A stretch of DNA of 32,250 bases from Nitrosotalea sp. (GTDB lineage: Archaea > Thermoproteota > Nitrososphaeria > Nitrososphaerales > Nitrosopumilaceae): positions 1 to 32,250 of the forward strand of contig JAHEYZ010000008.1 of assembly GCA_023251295.1 (NCBI GenBank), in the 5' to 3' direction. The position numbers and the translations under genes were made by a program. Within the stretch, counting starts at the first letter, position 1, and every line of letters starts with the position of its first letter. The notes beneath the pieces are model-generated. The model was not told the DNA's origin. It searched no databases and saw only the letters and a program-made list of their open reading frames with translations. Below are positions 1-9,426 of this stretch, piece by piece.

Positions 1-307
1 CGCTTCCTCCTGGTTCTCCTCCTCCGTTTGGCTTCATGTTATTCCAGAACATAGCATGGTTATCATATCCTCCACCGTGGAAGTTTACGGCACCTCTAAC
101 ATTTTCAGGTACCTTGTCTATGCTGGATAACAACTTGGTTAATTCCATGTTTTGCAATTCAGCGCTAAGACTTTCCAAAGCAGTGTTCAAGCCGTTTGTA
201 TATGCTTGGTGATGCTTAGTATGATGTATTTCCATTGTCTGCGCATCAATATGTGGTTCTAACGCATTGTATGCGTAAGGTAATTTTGGTAGTTCATATT
301 TCGCCAT
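1..307 (-). CDS. Fe/Mn superoxide dismutase, N-terminal part (truncated by the window edge)
   Basis: Reverse-strand translation from ATG at 307: MAKYELPKLPYAYNALEPHIDAQTMEIHHTKHHQAYTNGLN...FHGGGYDNHAMFWNNMKPNGGGEPGG. Typical SOD metal-ligand context (HHTKHHQAY, NHAMFWNNM). Confidence 0.95.
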   Translation of the reverse strand, partial: MAKYELPKLPYAYNALEPHIDAQTMEIHHTKHHQAYTNGLNTALESLSAELQNMELTKLLSSIDKVPENVRGAVNFHGGGYDNHAMFWNNMKPNGGGEPGGS

Positions 308-386
308 ACAAACCCCACGAGTATATACAATTTATGGCTTTGGTTACATAATGAATTTTATCTGATGATATTTTGATAAGAAATGG

Positions 387-2420
387 ATGTATTACAAAAT
401 CATATTTTGCTTGGTTGTTATTTTGTGCGCTATCTTAATTTTTTCTAATTTTAAAACTAGAGAGTTTGGCAATACATATCTTGACAAAAGTGTTCCTCTG
501 ATAGGGGCTGATGTTCCTAGAAGTAAAGGTTTTGAAGGTAATGGAATTAAAATTGCAGTAATAGATACAGGGATAGATTACACACATCAGGATCTTTTTG
601 GTTTTGGTCCTGACGGAAAGGTAGTTGGAGGATATGATTTTGTGGACAATGATGGACAACCGATGGATACTAATGGTCATGGAACAGAAGTGGCTGGCAT
701 AATTGCAGCGGATGGAAACTTAAAGGGTGTTGCTCCAAAGGCAAAGTTACTTGCTTATAGGGTTTCAGCAACGGGTGAAGCTGTCTCATCAGAATTCATT
801 GTCAGTGCAATAAATCGTGCAATTAATGATAAAGCAGACATCATAAACATTAGCTTAGGTATAAACAAAACAAATGAGGAACTTGATACAGCTGTAAGTA
901 AAGCTGTAAAGAATGGCATTGTTGTTGTCACAGCTGCAGGAAATAGTGGACCTGGGATTCAGACAATTGGAAGTCCTGCAGAAAATATTGATGTAATAAC
1001 AGTCGGTGCTTCATATAACAACATAACATCAAGCATTGTTTCAACATTGGAAATTGAAAAAAAACAATATGAAGTAATACCAATGCGTGGAACCACCCCA
1101 TTGTCTGAATCAATCATTGGAAAGGTGGTTTTTGGTGACTACGGTAGAGAAAGTGATCTGATAAATACAAATGTAAAAAATTCTATTTTACTTGTAGAGA
1201 GAGGTAGTAATGTTAAAGATGAAAAAGTATTTTTTTCTGAAAAAGAACATAATGCTGCCCAAAGTGGTGCCAAAGCAATAATAGTTTACAATAATGAACC
1301 AGGAATATTTTTTGGTGAGCTTGTTCATCCAAATTCAAATGTAAATTATAAACCAAGCATACCAGCCTTGTCAATATCAAGAGATGACGGACTTGCCCTG
1401 AAAGAAAAATTACAAAATGAAACGATAGCGAATCTTAATGTCTTTTATCATCCAGATTTTGTAACACCGTTTAGTTCACGTGGACCAGTTTCACAATTTT
1501 ATATAAAGCCTGACTTGGTGGCACCAGGTGTATTCGTTAATTCCACATCCATAGGAAATAGATACAATCTTACAAGCGGAACAAGTTTTGCTGCACCACA
1601 TGTGTCTGGTGCTGCTGCCATACTTTTAGAGAGAGATCCTGATTTGGAACCATCCGAAGTTGCCTCATTGCTTGCCACCACATCGGATCCAGTATCAAAT
1701 CCTTATGGAGGTCTTTTCCCTGTAGAAATAGCTGGTAGTGGAAGAATAAATGTCGCAAAAGCATTTTCTGCAGATCTTATTATAGTCCCGCACAGTCTTG
1801 TTTTCAATCTTTCTTTAGAAAACCCAACTGATATTAAATCACTACAGTTGAATAGTCTACACGGAAAAATATCTCCCAAAAAAGTAGAAATTTCTTCGAA
1901 GGAAAAGAGTATAAAATTTGAGCATCATATGGAAAATGATCGTCTTTATGTCAAGACATCCATTACGGAACGACAACTAGGAGATTTTGAAGGAATTCTA
2001 ACAATCAATGATGATGTAACACTTTATCATATTCCTATTCTTATACACATAACAAAAGGTACAATCAATGCTACTGAAAAAGACGGACTGTTGAGTTTTA
2101 ATCTAGCATATCCAGAAGATTGGACGTACGCAAAAATTTCCTTAATAAATAGAGAAACTGAAGAAACTACAGTTACGTCAATTACACCATTAAAGAATTC
2201 TTCACTCAGAGTATACGACACGGGTGAATTTTGGATAAGGGCACAGATTACTACGAATAATACGGTTGACGATGCCTATGGAACAATCACAGTAGATAAA
2301 TCATCAGAAAAAATCTATATCGAATTTCTAGAGATGTACATACCATTAAAACAAGTTCTTATAATTTCTGGAATACTTTTAACATCTGTTATAATAGGAC
2401 AAAAGATTAGACGCCCATAA
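387..2420 (+). CDS. Subtilisin-like (S8) serine protease with PA-type insert, N-terminal signal/TM and C-terminal TM
   Basis: 677 aa ORF. Catalytic motifs AVIDTGIDYTH (Asp), NGHGTEVAGIIAA (His) and SGTSFAAPHVSGAAA (Ser). N-terminal hydrophobic segment and C-terminal VLIISGILLTSVIIGQKIRRP. Confidence 0.93.
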   Translation: MYYKIIFCLVVILCAILIFSNFKTREFGNTYLDKSVPLIGADVPRSKGFEGNGIKIAVIDTGIDYTHQDLFGFGPDGKVVGGYDFVDNDGQPMDTNGHGTEVAGIIAADGNLKGVAPKAKLLAYRVSATGEAVSSEFIVSAINRAINDKADIINISLGINKTNEELDTAVSKAVKNGIVVVTAAGNSGPGIQTIGSPAENIDVITVGASYNNITSSIVSTLEIEKKQYEVIPMRGTTPLSESIIGKVVFGDYGRESDLINTNVKNSILLVERGSNVKDEKVFFSEKEHNAAQSGAKAIIVYNNEPGIFFGELVHPNSNVNYKPSIPALSISRDDGLALKEKLQNETIANLNVFYHPDFVTPFSSRGPVSQFYIKPDLVAPGVFVNSTSIGNRYNLTSGTSFAAPHVSGAAAILLERDPDLEPSEVASLLATTSDPVSNPYGGLFPVEIAGSGRINVAKAFSADLIIVPHSLVFNLSLENPTDIKSLQLNSLHGKISPKKVEISSKEKSIKFEHHMENDRLYVKTSITERQLGDFEGILTINDDVTLYHIPILIHITKGTINATEKDGLLSFNLAYPEDWTYAKISLINRETEETTVTSITPLKNSSLRVYDTGEFWIRAQITTNNTVDDAYGTITVDKSSEKIYIEFLEMYIPLKQVLIISGILLTSVIIGQKIRRP

Positions 2421-2427
2421 GATATAC

Positions 2428-4050
2428 TTATTCTGAAATTTGTGGACCGGCATCACGTATTTCTTGTGGTGTCCCCCCAAATTTCTTAAAGTTCTCTATG
2501 AACATACGTGCAAGTTTTCTAGCTGAGAAATCATATGAATCTTTTTCCACCCAAGTGTTTCGTGGATCTAGAATTTCCGATGGAACATCAGTACATGATT
2601 TAGGCACATCTAAATTGAATATGTCATCATGTCGATAATTTACTGTTTCTAGTTTTCCCGTAAGTGCAGCAGTAACCATATTTCTTGTATATTTTATGTT
2701 TATTCTCTTACCAATTCCATATGGGCCACCAGACCATCCGGTGTTTATGAGATAAACAATTGTATTGTGTGTTGTAATTTTTTCTCCAAGCATTTTTGCA
2801 TATACAGATGCATGGCGTGACATGAATGGAGCCCCAAAACACTCTGAAAAGGTTGCCTTTGGTTCTGTGATTCCCCTTTCTGTTCCAGCAAGCTTACTTG
2901 TATATCCTGACATAAAATGATACATTGCACCATCTTTTGTTAGTCTAGCTATGGGCGGCATCACACCAAATGCGTCAGCGGTAAGAAAGAGAATCACTTT
3001 TGGATTTCCACCTAAACTTGGTATTACGGCTCCAGGGATATAATCAAGTGGATAGGCAACCCTAGTATTTTCAGTTAAACTTCCATCCTTAAAATCTGGT
3101 TTCATTGTGTTTCTATCGATTACAACATTTTCTAGAACGGCCCCAGATCTTATGGCGTCCCATATTTGTGGCTCTGCATCTCTATTGAGGTTTATGCACT
3201 TTGCATAACATCCGCCCTCAAAATTAAACACACCTTTATCAGACCAACCGTGTTCATCATCTCCTATTAACATTCTATTTGGATCTGCTGAGAGAGTAGT
3301 TTTACCAGTTCCTGAAAGTCCAAAAAACAAGGCAGTGTCACCGTTTCTTCCGATATTAGCAGAGCAATGCATAGGAAACACTCCTCTATCTGGCAGAATG
3401 TAATTCATTACAGAAAACATTGCCTTTTTTATTTCTCCAGCATAACTTGTAGCGCCAATCAATACTAGTTTTCTTGAAAAGTTTATCAGAATAAATGCGT
3501 CTGAACGAGTCCCGTCAATCTCTGGAGTGGCTTTAAAGTCATTTATTGCAATTAGAGTGAATTCTGGTTTGAGTGATTCTAGTTCTGCAGCTGATGGTCG
3601 TATGAACATTTGTCTTGCAAAAAAACTTTGCCAGATATGATCATTTACGATACGTATTGGTAGCTGATTATTAGTGTCTGCACCGATAAAACCATCAAAA
3701 ACAAATATTTCTTTTTCTTCCAAATGTTTTTTCATTTTTTCAAATATTCTGTCAAACTTTTCTTCAGAAAAAGGATGATTGACTTTACCCCAATCTACTT
3801 TGTTATGAGTTTCATTATCATCTACTATGTAACGGTCATCTGGTGATCTTCCAGTATATTTTCCTGTTCTAACAGAAAGTGCGCCTGTAGAGGTAAGGAT
3901 TCCTTCGTTTTTAAGTACAGATAGATCTATCATATTTTTTACAGGCAAGTTTCGGTGTGTCTTTCCTGCCCTAATTCCTATTTCTTCTAGTTGAGACATG
4001 AATTTACCTGTGTTTGTTGATTTAAAGTCCTCAATCATGAGATAAAACAC
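2428..4050 (-). CDS. pckA: Phosphoenolpyruvate carboxykinase (ATP)
   Basis: 540 aa ORF with GLSGTGKTTLSADPNRMLIGDDEHGWSDKGVFNFEGGCYAKCI and RSPDDRYIVDD, typical of ATP-dependent PEPCK. Confidence 0.95.
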   Translation of the reverse strand: MFYLMIEDFKSTNTGKFMSQLEEIGIRAGKTHRNLPVKNMIDLSVLKNEGILTSTGALSVRTGKYTGRSPDDRYIVDDNETHNKVDWGKVNHPFSEEKFDRIFEKMKKHLEEKEIFVFDGFIGADTNNQLPIRIVNDHIWQSFFARQMFIRPSAAELESLKPEFTLIAINDFKATPEIDGTRSDAFILINFSRKLVLIGATSYAGEIKKAMFSVMNYILPDRGVFPMHCSANIGRNGDTALFFGLSGTGKTTLSADPNRMLIGDDEHGWSDKGVFNFEGGCYAKCINLNRDAEPQIWDAIRSGAVLENVVIDRNTMKPDFKDGSLTENTRVAYPLDYIPGAVIPSLGGNPKVILFLTADAFGVMPPIARLTKDGAMYHFMSGYTSKLAGTERGITEPKATFSECFGAPFMSRHASVYAKMLGEKITTHNTIVYLINTGWSGGPYGIGKRINIKYTRNMVTAALTGKLETVNYRHDDIFNLDVPKSCTDVPSEILDPRNTWVEKDSYDFSARKLARMFIENFKKFGGTPQEIRDAGPQISE

Positions 4051-4146
4051 CGCCTTCCATTTCCTTATTATCTCTTACTGCACTAGAAATCATCAATTTT
4101 GTTCCCAGAAACGTATTTATTTTAAAATTCGAACAGAGTCTTCTAC

Positions 4147-4548
4147 ATGCCAATCAATAAAGAGATCTTGGAATTGCGAAGAAAGGCGTCAGAACGCAGA
4201 CCAGATTTTATCAGACAAGAAAGTTGGAGATACGATAGACTTGCAGAAACATGGAGGAAACCTAAGGGTATTGATAATCATCAGAGGAAACAGAAAAAAG
4301 GTTGGCCAAAAATCGTTAGAGCAGGGTTTGGAGGACCAAAAATTGCACGTGGATTACACCCATCTGGGTTTACTGATAATTTAGTTTACAATGTGAGAGA
4401 CTTGGAGAAACTTGATCCAAAAACCGATGGAGTGAGATTTGGTCACGGTGTTGGAAAAAAGAAAAGACTTGTGATCATATCTAAAGCAATGGAGAAAAAC
4501 TTCAAGATGTTTAACGCACGGGTGTCAACAAGTGGTAGTAAATCTTAA
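4147..4548 (+). CDS. rpl32e: Ribosomal protein L32e (eL32)
   Basis: 133 aa; FIRQESWRYDRLAETWRKPKGIDNHQR...VRAGFGGPKIARGLHPSGF is typical of L32e. A TATA-like element lies at 4116-4127. Confidence 0.93.
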   Translation: MPINKEILELRRKASERRPDFIRQESWRYDRLAETWRKPKGIDNHQRKQKKGWPKIVRAGFGGPKIARGLHPSGFTDNLVYNVRDLEKLDPKTDGVRFGHGVGKKKRLVIISKAMEKNFKMFNARVSTSGSKS

Positions 4549-4987
4549 AACAAAGAGACATCTAGTCTCAAGAATTTTAGGAGTAGGAGCAAATAGAGTC
4601 AGATTTGATTCGGATCATCTTGACGATATTGCAGATGCAATTACACGAGACAACATACGAAGTTTAGTTACTGCAAAGATAATTGAGATAAAATCAATAA
4701 AAGGAACTTCTCGTGGTCGAGCACATTTTAAAAAATATCAGAGACGAAAACGCGGTGCAAAACAAGGTTCAAAAAAAGGCAGGAAAGGTGCCCGGGTAGG
4801 CAAAAAAGAAGTATATGTAAAAAAGATACGCGCCATGAGACATCAGATTAAAGTTTCAAAATCAAGAAAAGAGATCACAAACAAAGATTACTGGGATTTG
4901 TACAAGCAGGTTGGCGGAAACCAAGTAAGAAACTTGGCACACTTGAGAAGCTTAATAGAAGAAATTCGCTCAGGAAAACATATCTAA
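4532..4987 (+). CDS. rpl19e: Ribosomal protein L19e (eL19), GTG start overlapping L32e by 17 nt
   Basis: 151 aa; LKTKRHLVSRILGVGANRVRFD...SRGRAHFKKYQRRKRGAKQGSKKGRKGAR. Confidence 0.94.
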   Translation: MVVNLKTKRHLVSRILGVGANRVRFDSDHLDDIADAITRDNIRSLVTAKIIEIKSIKGTSRGRAHFKKYQRRKRGAKQGSKKGRKGARVGKKEVYVKKIRAMRHQIKVSKSRKEITNKDYWDLYKQVGGNQVRNLAHLRSLIEEIRSGKHI

Positions 4988-5283
4988 AATCTGTGAATAG
5001 ATATTTTCACATCCAATATTTTGCCGTTTTTTATTTTTATTCCTTCATTTGACAACATCTTAGCTTTTACTTTTTCGCCCCAAGCATAACCACCTATTTT
5101 ACCGTCTGATTTTATGACCCTATGACATGGAACTATAACTGGATATGGGTTTTTGTTCATAATTTTTCCAATTGTTCGTTGTCCATTTTTAAGGCCAACC
5201 GCTTTGGCAAGTTCTCCATATGTAGTTATTTTTCCTTTTGGAACTTCTAGAAGTTTTCTGTAAACTTTTTCTTCAAGTTTCAA
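4984..5283 (-). CDS. MGMT-family methylated-DNA--cysteine S-methyltransferase, C-terminal-domain-only form
   Basis: 99 aa; LLEVPKGKITTYGELAKAVG...NPYPVIVPCHRVIKSDGKIGGYAWG with the active-site PCHRV cysteine present. Confidence 0.9.
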   Translation of the reverse strand: MKLEEKVYRKLLEVPKGKITTYGELAKAVGLKNGQRTIGKIMNKNPYPVIVPCHRVIKSDGKIGGYAWGEKVKAKMLSNEGIKIKNGKILDVKISIHRF

Positions 5284-6056
5284 ATCTTTATCACTTCTAG
5301 ATCTGTAGATTCTATAAAGTTTATTACTTTCTGTTTATTTTTTCCTAAACCACGCCAATCCAAAAGTGCGAATTTAGCTTCGTTATTTCGTTTTAAAATA
5401 TGAGAGAATAGGCTTTGATCTAAAAATTCCAAGGCGTATTTTGGCATAATGCTTCCTAAGGCATATTCACCATCTAATAATATCTTTGTAAACTTTTCAG
5501 GATAATGAGTACCACCAAAGCAAATTGCTACATCGTGCTTTTCTGTGGGATGTGATATTACATCGACTACAATCTTGGCAATATTTTTGCATAATTCTTT
5601 ATCATTCCACTCTTTTTCTGTTGTTCCCACTTCAATAAATAAAACAGGTTTATCGAGTGCAGTGGGACCATGATGTGTAGCTTCTAATGTGATTTCAAAC
5701 TTTGCAAAATCACTTCTTTTTTTCCATAGAGTTTGCAGATACGATTTCTGTAAATGAGGGTGTGGTATTGCGACTTGTTTTTTGAATCCACCAAAATGTG
5801 CTTCTGCGAAATTACCAGTATTATGACAGGTAAGCGCAAGAGTTCCTGTTTCAGCAGCATGTTTTGATAAAAATACGAACCCATCATAGTTGTACTTCTC
5901 CCCCAGCCAATCAGCTGAGATAGATGGCGTTGAAATTACAAGTAGGTCAAAATTTTTTCCACGGTACAATTCTTTATCTTGTTCCATGTTTTGCGAAATA
6001 AAACTGGCCATGTTATAACCTGCAGGATCTGATTTGTACGCAACAAGCAACTGCAT
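5280..6056 (-). CDS. dtdA: D-aminoacyl-tRNA deacylase (archaeal DtdA type)
   Basis: 258 aa; MQLLVAYKSDPAGYNMASFI..., ATHHGPTALDKPVLFIEVGTTEKEW and CFGGTHYPEKFT match the archaeal DTD2 family. Confidence 0.88.
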   Translation of the reverse strand: MQLLVAYKSDPAGYNMASFISQNMEQDKELYRGKNFDLLVISTPSISADWLGEKYNYDGFVFLSKHAAETGTLALTCHNTGNFAEAHFGGFKKQVAIPHPHLQKSYLQTLWKKRSDFAKFEITLEATHHGPTALDKPVLFIEVGTTEKEWNDKELCKNIAKIVVDVISHPTEKHDVAICFGGTHYPEKFTKILLDGEYALGSIMPKYALEFLDQSLFSHILKRNNEAKFALLDWRGLGKNKQKVINFIESTDLEVIKI

Positions 6057-6095
6057 GTGATAAGAGATATAAGTACACTTTATTAATTTCCTCCA

Positions 6096-6272
6096 ATGGG
6101 CAACCCAAGACAGATGTTAAGAGACATGGCAAACACTTTGAAGCTTGCCAAAAAATCAGATAGAGATGACTATACACAACACCTTAGGCTGGTCCTTCTT
6201 GGGATTGCTGCAATTGGAACAATTGGATTTATAATTCAGTTTGTGTTTTCAGTAATTACTTACGGGATATAG
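6096..6272 (+). CDS. secE: Preprotein translocase subunit SecE (Sec61 gamma)
   Basis: 58 aa ORF missing from the supplied track: MGNPRQMLRDMANTLKLAKKSDRDDYTQHLRLVLLGIAAIGTIGFIIQFVFSVITYGI*. Sits directly upstream of Spt5/NusG as expected. Confidence 0.88.
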   Translation: MGNPRQMLRDMANTLKLAKKSDRDDYTQHLRLVLLGIAAIGTIGFIIQFVFSVITYGI

Positions 6273-6728
6273 ATGACATTGAGTCAAGAAAAATCTCATT
6301 TCTTTGCTGTTAGAACTACAGGAGGACAGGAAAAGATAGTGATGGGACTATTAGAAAACAGAATCAAATTAAAAAAGATAAATATCCAATCGGTTTTGTT
6401 ATTAGAAAATCTCAAGGGTTATGTCGTAGTTGAAGCAATTGATGCAAATGCTGCTTTTGATGCGATGCAAGGAATTAGACACATACGCGGTCAGTTAAGG
6501 GGCGAATTACAGTTTAAAGACATAGAAGGATATTTGGTGAAAAAATCAACTGTATCAGAACTCGCAGTTGATAAGATTGTGGAAATAATAGGCGGACCAT
6601 TTAAGGGTATGAAAGCAACGATTACTAGAGTTGATCATGACAAAGAAGAAGCAACTGTGATTTTACTTGATGCTCCTTATCAATTACCAGTAACTGTTGA
6701 CGCAAATTACCTAAAGCTCTCCGCGTAG
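6273..6728 (+). CDS. spt5: Transcription elongation factor Spt5/NusG
   Basis: 151 aa; FFAVRTTGGQEKIVMGLLE... and KOW segment VDKIVEIIGGPFKGMKATITRVDHDKEEATVILLDAPYQLPVTV; SecE-NusG-L11 context. Confidence 0.95.
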   Translation: MTLSQEKSHFFAVRTTGGQEKIVMGLLENRIKLKKINIQSVLLLENLKGYVVVEAIDANAAFDAMQGIRHIRGQLRGELQFKDIEGYLVKKSTVSELAVDKIVEIIGGPFKGMKATITRVDHDKEEATVILLDAPYQLPVTVDANYLKLSA

Positions 6729-6765
6729 CAAGGATTAAATTTATAGTTTTAAGTAGAGAAAATTC

Positions 6766-7248
6766 ATGGCCGACATTCAAACAGTTTCTGCACTTGTAAC
6801 TGGTGGACAAGCTAATGCAGGACCACCACTGGGTCCATCGCTTGGTCCATTAGGGGTTAACATTTTACAAATTGTAACTGCAATAAACGATAAGACAAAA
6901 GACTTTGAGGGTATGAAGGTTCCTGTCATAGTTTCGGTTGATAAGGGAACAAAACAATGGACTGTAGAGGTTGGGATTCCATCTGCTGCAGCTCTTATTT
7001 TAAAAGAAGCCGGATTGCAGAAAGGTTCTGGAACATCAGGTGCAACATGGGTTGGAACAATCAGTATTGATTCCATAGTTAAGGTTGCAAAATTAAAAAT
7101 TGATTCTTCTTATGCTCAGGATATCAAAGCATCTGCAAAAGAAATTGTTGGAACTTGCCTGCCATTAGGCATTAAAATAGATGGTAAGAATCCAAAAGAA
7201 ATTACTGCTGAGATTAACGCAGGCAAGTGGGACGAAAAACTAAAGTAG
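6766..7248 (+). CDS. rpl11: Ribosomal protein L11 (uL11)
   Basis: 160 aa; ALVTGGQANAGPPLGPSLGPLGVNILQIVTAINDKTKDFEGMKVPV. Confidence 0.97.
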   Translation: MADIQTVSALVTGGQANAGPPLGPSLGPLGVNILQIVTAINDKTKDFEGMKVPVIVSVDKGTKQWTVEVGIPSAAALILKEAGLQKGSGTSGATWVGTISIDSIVKVAKLKIDSSYAQDIKASAKEIVGTCLPLGIKIDGKNPKEITAEINAGKWDEKLK

Positions 7249-7251
7249 ATT

Positions 7252-7710
7252 TTATTCTGAAGAAATGTAAACGGGATCCTTTTCAGTTCGTTGTAATTCT
7301 ACAAAAGTTTCTGTGTTTTGGATTCCTTCAATTCTTCCTATTTTTTCTATTGCTACAGTGTGTAGTTCTTCCAAGTTTTTTGCACGCACTGTAATTATGA
7401 TATCGAATCTTCCGGTTACTTCAGATATCATAGATACTTCTTGGGTCTTCAAAAGTGCTTTGTGAATTTGATCTTTTAGTTTTGGATCTCTATTTATCCC
7501 CATGGTTGCTTTTACACCTATGCCTATAAGTGATTCATCTACCATTATGGTGAATTTTTTAATGAGTTTCTTTTTGATTAGCCTTTTTATTCTGCTATAC
7601 AGAACAGAACTATTAATTCCAAGTTTTTTTGAAAGATTTGGAACAGAAACATTACCATCCTTTGTCAATTCGGTAAGAATTTTCATGTCAAGTTCATCAA
7701 ATTTGTGCAA
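7252..7710 (-). CDS. Lrp/AsnC-family transcriptional regulator
   Basis: 152 aa; FDELDMKILTELTKDGNVSVPNLSKKLGINSSVLYSRIKRL (HTH) followed by a RAM-like domain (VTGRFDIIITVRAKNLEELH). Confidence 0.93.
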   Translation of the reverse strand: MHKFDELDMKILTELTKDGNVSVPNLSKKLGINSSVLYSRIKRLIKKKLIKKFTIMVDESLIGIGVKATMGINRDPKLKDQIHKALLKTQEVSMISEVTGRFDIIITVRAKNLEELHTVAIEKIGRIEGIQNTETFVELQRTEKDPVYISSE

Positions 7711-7847
7711 GGCTTTGCGATTTAGTTTTCTTACGATTTAATAAATGTAAGTTTCTAGTTTAGATAATTTTGTTCTTACAAGATTAATTCAATAACATGA
7801 AAATTTTAGACAAAGCCATTATTTTCGCGGTTTTGACCTGTAAACGA

Positions 7848-7856
7848 TTTTAAATA
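7848..7856 (+). promoter_or_regulatory. TATA-box candidate for rpl1
   Basis: TTTTAAATA about 25-30 nt upstream of the ATG at 7880, consistent with a leaderless or short-leader archaeal transcript. Confidence 0.5.
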
Positions 7857-7879
7857 GGCAATTCAGAAAAGTTTGCGTA

Positions 7880-8536
7880 ATGATTAATGAAACCCAGATT
7901 GCAGAGATGGTTAAGGAGGCCAAAACTGGTCAGAAAGAACGTAAGTTCAAACAATCAGTTGAGTTGATTATGGTTTTCAAGGATATCGATATCAAGAAGG
8001 GTTTTGCAATAAATGAAACCGTCCAACTTCCGAAAAAGCTTAGCCAACCAGCCTCTGTATGTGTGGTTGCTTCGGGAGATTTAGGTTTGAAAGCAAAGAG
8101 TGCAAATGCAGACAGAGTAGTAGATGGTGCTGAAATAAACCAAGTTGGTGCAAACAAGCGTGCGTCACGTAAGCTAATCAATGGTTATGACTTTTTCCTA
8201 TCAGACACTCAACTTATGGCTACAGTTGGAAAAACTCTCGGTCAATTTATGGGACCAAGAGGAAAGATGCCAACACCTGTACCTTTTAATGCGCCAATTG
8301 ATTCTATTTTAGAAAGATTTCGATCTTCAATAAGAGTAAGACTAAGGAACTCTCTTTCTCTTGCTTGCAAGATTGGTGATGAATCTATGAGTGATGGAGA
8401 TTTAGCAGCAAATGCTCATGCAGTAATAAACTTGGTAGAAAAAAAACTACCAAGCGGAGACAAGAACATTAAAAGAATCATGATAAAGACTACAATGGGA
8501 AAGGTTGTGAAACCACCACAAGGAGAAAAGAAGTAA
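7880..8536 (+). CDS. rpl1: Ribosomal protein L1 (uL1)
   Basis: 218 aa; RKFKQSVELIMVFKDIDIKK...FMGPRGKMPTPVPFNAP. Confidence 0.96.
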   Translation: MINETQIAEMVKEAKTGQKERKFKQSVELIMVFKDIDIKKGFAINETVQLPKKLSQPASVCVVASGDLGLKAKSANADRVVDGAEINQVGANKRASRKLINGYDFFLSDTQLMATVGKTLGQFMGPRGKMPTPVPFNAPIDSILERFRSSIRVRLRNSLSLACKIGDESMSDGDLAANAHAVINLVEKKLPSGDKNIKRIMIKTTMGKVVKPPQGEKK

Positions 8537-8537
8537 A

Positions 8538-9404
8538 ATGCACCAAAATAGAACCAAATATCCACAAAAGAAAGTACAGATGTATCAACAAATTCAGGAG
8601 GTTCCAAAAAAGTATAATGTTATTGCACTTGTTAGAATGGAAAAAGTCAGATCATCACAATTATTGCCTTTGAGAAAGAAATTCAAAGGAGAAGTTGAGA
8701 TCATTAGCATAAAGGACAAAGTTGCCCAGAAGGCTTTGGCGGGAATAGGAATTCCAGGGATAGAAAAGCTGGCAGAGAAACTTGTTGGACAGTGTGTTTT
8801 GATGTTTACAAATATGAGTCCATTCAAGCTAAACATACTACTAGGAAAAAATAAGATAATGATGGCTGCTCGTGGAGGTGACATAGCCAGTAAAGAAGTC
8901 ATAATAAAGGCAGGCAACACGGGTATAACACCAGGACCTATTCTTACTGATTTTAAAGAAGCAGGGGTTGCAACAAAGATTGATCAAGGAACGATCTGGA
9001 TCACCAAAGATTCAACAGCTGCTAAAAAAGGCGATGTTATTACTGCAAAGCTTGCTACTTTATTGAGTAAACTTGATGTCAAACCTGTTGAGGCTGGAAT
9101 TTCCTTAGATTCTGCAGTAGCTGAAGGAATCACGTACTCCAAGGATGAGATGGTAATAGATGTAGAGAGGTATCGTAATGCCTTTGCTCAAGCATATCAA
9201 GAAGCATTAGCTCTTTCTATAGAGATTGGTTATGTTACAAAAGAGAACATAACTTCATTACTTGTAAAAGCTGCTCAAGGAGCAAGATCTGTTGCTATTG
9301 AAGCTGGATATTTTGTAGATGAAACAAAAGAACAAATATTGCAAAAAGCTCATGCGCAAGCAAGAGCACTTGCTTCAAAAGCAAAAAATTATTCTCCTGA
9401 ATAG
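8538..9404 (+). CDS. rpl10: Ribosomal protein L10/P0 (uL10)
   Basis: 288 aa; NVIALVRMEKVRSSQLLPLRKKFKGEVEI..., FKLNILLGKNKIMMAARGGDIASKEVIIKAGNTGITPGPILTDFKEAGVATKI. Confidence 0.95.
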   Translation: MHQNRTKYPQKKVQMYQQIQEVPKKYNVIALVRMEKVRSSQLLPLRKKFKGEVEIISIKDKVAQKALAGIGIPGIEKLAEKLVGQCVLMFTNMSPFKLNILLGKNKIMMAARGGDIASKEVIIKAGNTGITPGPILTDFKEAGVATKIDQGTIWITKDSTAAKKGDVITAKLATLLSKLDVKPVEAGISLDSAVAEGITYSKDEMVIDVERYRNAFAQAYQEALALSIEIGYVTKENITSLLVKAAQGARSVAIEAGYFVDETKEQILQKAHAQARALASKAKNYSPE

Positions 9405-9426
9405 AAAATCAGAATTATAAAATTAA

